Below the pieces are notes generated by a model. It was not told the origin of the DNA and searched no databases. It saw only the letters and a list, made by a program, of their open reading frames with translations. The translations under genes were made by a program, and so were the position numbers. This document shows positions 35,047-36,854 of a stretch of 36,854 nucleotides of DNA, in pieces. Every line of letters begins with the position of its first letter. Positions within the stretch are counted from its first letter, which is position 1. The stretch is from Chromatiales bacterium (GTDB lineage Bacteria; Pseudomonadota; Gammaproteobacteria; Chromatiales; Chromatiaceae), in contig JAKRWE010000010.1 in NCBI GenBank assembly GCA_024712425.1, positions 1 to 36,854 of the forward strand. Direction: 5' to 3'.

Positions 35047-36641
35047 TTGTCGGGAATCAGTACCGTGGGTTCTGCCTGGTCGGGATCGGTCTCGGGGAAG
35101 TCGATGTTGTAATGCAGTCCCCGGCTCTCACGCCGGCACAGGGCCGACTGCACGATCAGGTCAGCCACCTCCACGAGGTTGCGCAACTCCAGCAGGTCGT
35201 TGCTGACACGGAAATTGCTGTAGTACTCGGTGATCTCGCTGCGCAGCAGATCGATGCGTCGCTTGGCGCGCGCCAAGCGCTTGTTGCTGCGCACGATACC
35301 GACATAGTCCCACATGAAACGGCGCAGTTCGTCCCAGTTGTGCGAGACCACCACCTCCTCGTCCGAATCGGTCACGCGACTCTCGTCCCAGTGCGGTACC
35401 GCCACATCGGCTGGTGAGTCGGACAGGCGCTGCATGATCCGCTCGACCGCCAGTTCGCCATAGACCAGGCATTCGAGCAGTGAATTACTGGCCATGCGGT
35501 TGGCGCCGTGCAACCCGGTGTAGGCGGTCTCGCCAATGGCGAACAGGCCGGGGATATCGGTCTCGCCGTGGGTGTCGACCTCGATGCCGCCACAGGTGTA
35601 ATGGGCCGCCGGGACCACGGGCAAGGGTTCCTTGCGCATATCGAAGCCCAGCTCGAGGCAGCGGTTCAGGATGGTGGGGAAGTGCTCCTCGATGAACGCC
35701 GGCGACTGATGGCTGATGTCGAGGTAGACGCATTCCGCACCCAGTCGCTTCATTTCGTGGTCGATAGCGCGTGCCACGACATCCCGTGGCGCCAGCTCGG
35801 CGCGCTCGTCGTACTTCGGCATGAAGCGGGTGCCATCGGGCAGCAGCAGACGCCCACCTTCGCCACGAACCGCCTCGCTGATAAGAAAGGACTTGGCCTT
35901 GGGGTGATACAGGCAGGTGGGGTGGAACTGGATGAACTCCATGTTGGCCGCGCGGCAACCTGCCCGCCAGGCCATGGCGATCCCGTCACCGGTGGCCACG
36001 TCCGGGTTGCTGGTATAGAGATAGACCTTGGCGGCACCTCCGGTGGCCAGGACCACGCAAGGTGCGGCGACGGACACCACGTGGTCGGCCTCCAGGTCGA
36101 GCAGGTAGGCGCCGGCGCAGCACTTGCCCGGGTTCTGCCCGGGCTGGCGAATGAGATCGACCGCGATATGGTGTTCGAGGATGGTGACATTGGGACGCTG
36201 GCGGACCCGGTCGACCAGGGTCGTTTCCACGGCTCGCCCCGTGGCGTCGGCCGCGTGGACCACGCGCCGGTGGCTGTGGCCGCCTTCCCGCGTGAGGTGA
36301 AAGTGAGAGTCGCCGGTGGGCGGACTCTGGGTGAAGGCGACCCCCTGCCCGGCGAGCCAGCGGATCGCGGCTGGGCCGTGCTCCACCACCATGCGTACCA
36401 CAGACTCGACGCAAAGCCCGGCGTCAGCCTTTATGGTGTCCGCCACGTGCGATTCGAGCGAATCCGCAGAATCCAGTACCGCCGAAATGCCGCCCTGGGC
36501 GTACAGGGTGTTGCCCTCGGTCAGACCCCGCTTGGACACAACGGCACAACGTACAGAATCCGGCAGGCGCAGGGCCAGGCTCAGGCCCGCTGCGCCGCTG
36601 CCGATGATGAGTACGTCGAATTGAAGGGTTCTCTGGTTCAT
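35019..36641 (-). CDS. nadB: L-aspartate oxidase
   Basis: MNQRTLQFDVLIIGSGAAGLSLALRL, NTLYAQGGISAVLD, HPTCLYHPKAKSFLISEAVRGEGGRL, YTCGGIEVDTHGETDIPGLFAIGETAYTGLHGANRMASNSLLECLVYG. Confidence 0.97.
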   Translation of the reverse strand: MNQRTLQFDVLIIGSGAAGLSLALRLPDSVRCAVVSKRGLTEGNTLYAQGGISAVLDSADSLESHVADTIKADAGLCVESVVRMVVEHGPAAIRWLAGQGVAFTQSPPTGDSHFHLTREGGHSHRRVVHAADATGRAVETTLVDRVRQRPNVTILEHHIAVDLIRQPGQNPGKCCAGAYLLDLEADHVVSVAAPCVVLATGGAAKVYLYTSNPDVATGDGIAMAWRAGCRAANMEFIQFHPTCLYHPKAKSFLISEAVRGEGGRLLLPDGTRFMPKYDERAELAPRDVVARAIDHEMKRLGAECVYLDISHQSPAFIEEHFPTILNRCLELGFDMRKEPLPVVPAAHYTCGGIEVDTHGETDIPGLFAIGETAYTGLHGANRMASNSLLECLVYGELAVERIMQRLSDSPADVAVPHWDESRVTDSDEEVVVSHNWDELRRFMWDYVGIVRSNKRLARAKRRIDLLRSEITEYYSNFRVSNDLLELRNLVEVADLIVQSALCRRESRGLHYNIDFPETDPDQAEPTVLIPDNYTPRPETS

Positions 36642-36676
36642 ATGATTCCGGCAGTGTATCGGCCCGGCCAGGACTT

Positions 36677-36729
36677 CGTCATCTAAATTCGTAACCTTCG
36701 GAAAAGTGGGGCGGGCAGCCCGCCCCACT
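36677..36729 (+). repeat. Second copy of the dispersed repeat flank, ending in a perfect palindrome
   Basis: CGTCATCTAAATTCGTAACCTTCGGAAAAGTGGGGCGGG matches the reverse complement of 10457-10495 at 32/39 positions; then AGTGGGGCGGGC-A-GCCCGCCCCACT (36705-36729). Confidence 0.75.
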
Positions 36730-36854
36730 CGAGTTAGCAGGCTGTTGAAAACCGTGCCGATTCTGCCCTGTTTTCACCAGACGGAGGGGATCGACGGCCA
36801 TTGTTGCGAGTTGAGTTGACCCAAGAGGCCCAATGCACTGGAAAATGCTGACCC

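Noticed and set aside
36730-36854. Possible IS end (GGCTGTTGAAAA motif) at the window edge
   Set aside because: The string resembles ends of some IS elements, but no transposase or second inverted repeat is visible before the window ends.

Overview
GC-rich gammaproteobacterial chromosome segment, mostly housekeeping, with one short mobile-element graveyard. Left to right: truncated DUF2231-like gene; Sfp-type phosphopantetheinyl transferase (-); recJ, darP/yjgA, sdhCDAB-sdhE (+); a small unknown ORF and a TRAP transporter dctM-dctQ-dctP (-); an intergenic inverted-repeat element; a copper gene pair (PCuAC chaperone with a GKCG-repeat tail, DUF2946-like) (-); a beta-oxidation operon (YiiX-like hydrolase, fadE, thiolase, fadJ/fadB-like, acyl-CoA synthetase, YciA-like thioesterase) (-); DUF2905 and a class V aminotransferase (-); nested ISNCY/ISL3/IS3 remnants; the canonical fatty-acid synthesis cluster yceD-rpmF-plsX-fabH-fabD-fabG-acpP-fabF-pabC-mltG-tmk-holB-pilZ-tatD (+); a YgfX-like gene (+); nadB (-). 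Main leads: (1) a ~155 bp element upstream of the TRAP operon whose minus-strand RNA would show hairpins with GGGA loops matching the CsrA/RsmA SELEX consensus (ACARGGAUGU), and whose flank recurs upstream of nadB; (2) a PCuAC copper chaperone with three GKCG motifs in its tail, resembling bufferin-type MNIO substrates; (3) seven single-base frameshifts in otherwise conserved genes, nearly all at short G/C runs, most likely sequence errors; (4) an internally deleted ISNCY derivative in a nested IS cluster just upstream of the fatty-acid synthesis operon. No convincing wholly new multi-gene system was found.
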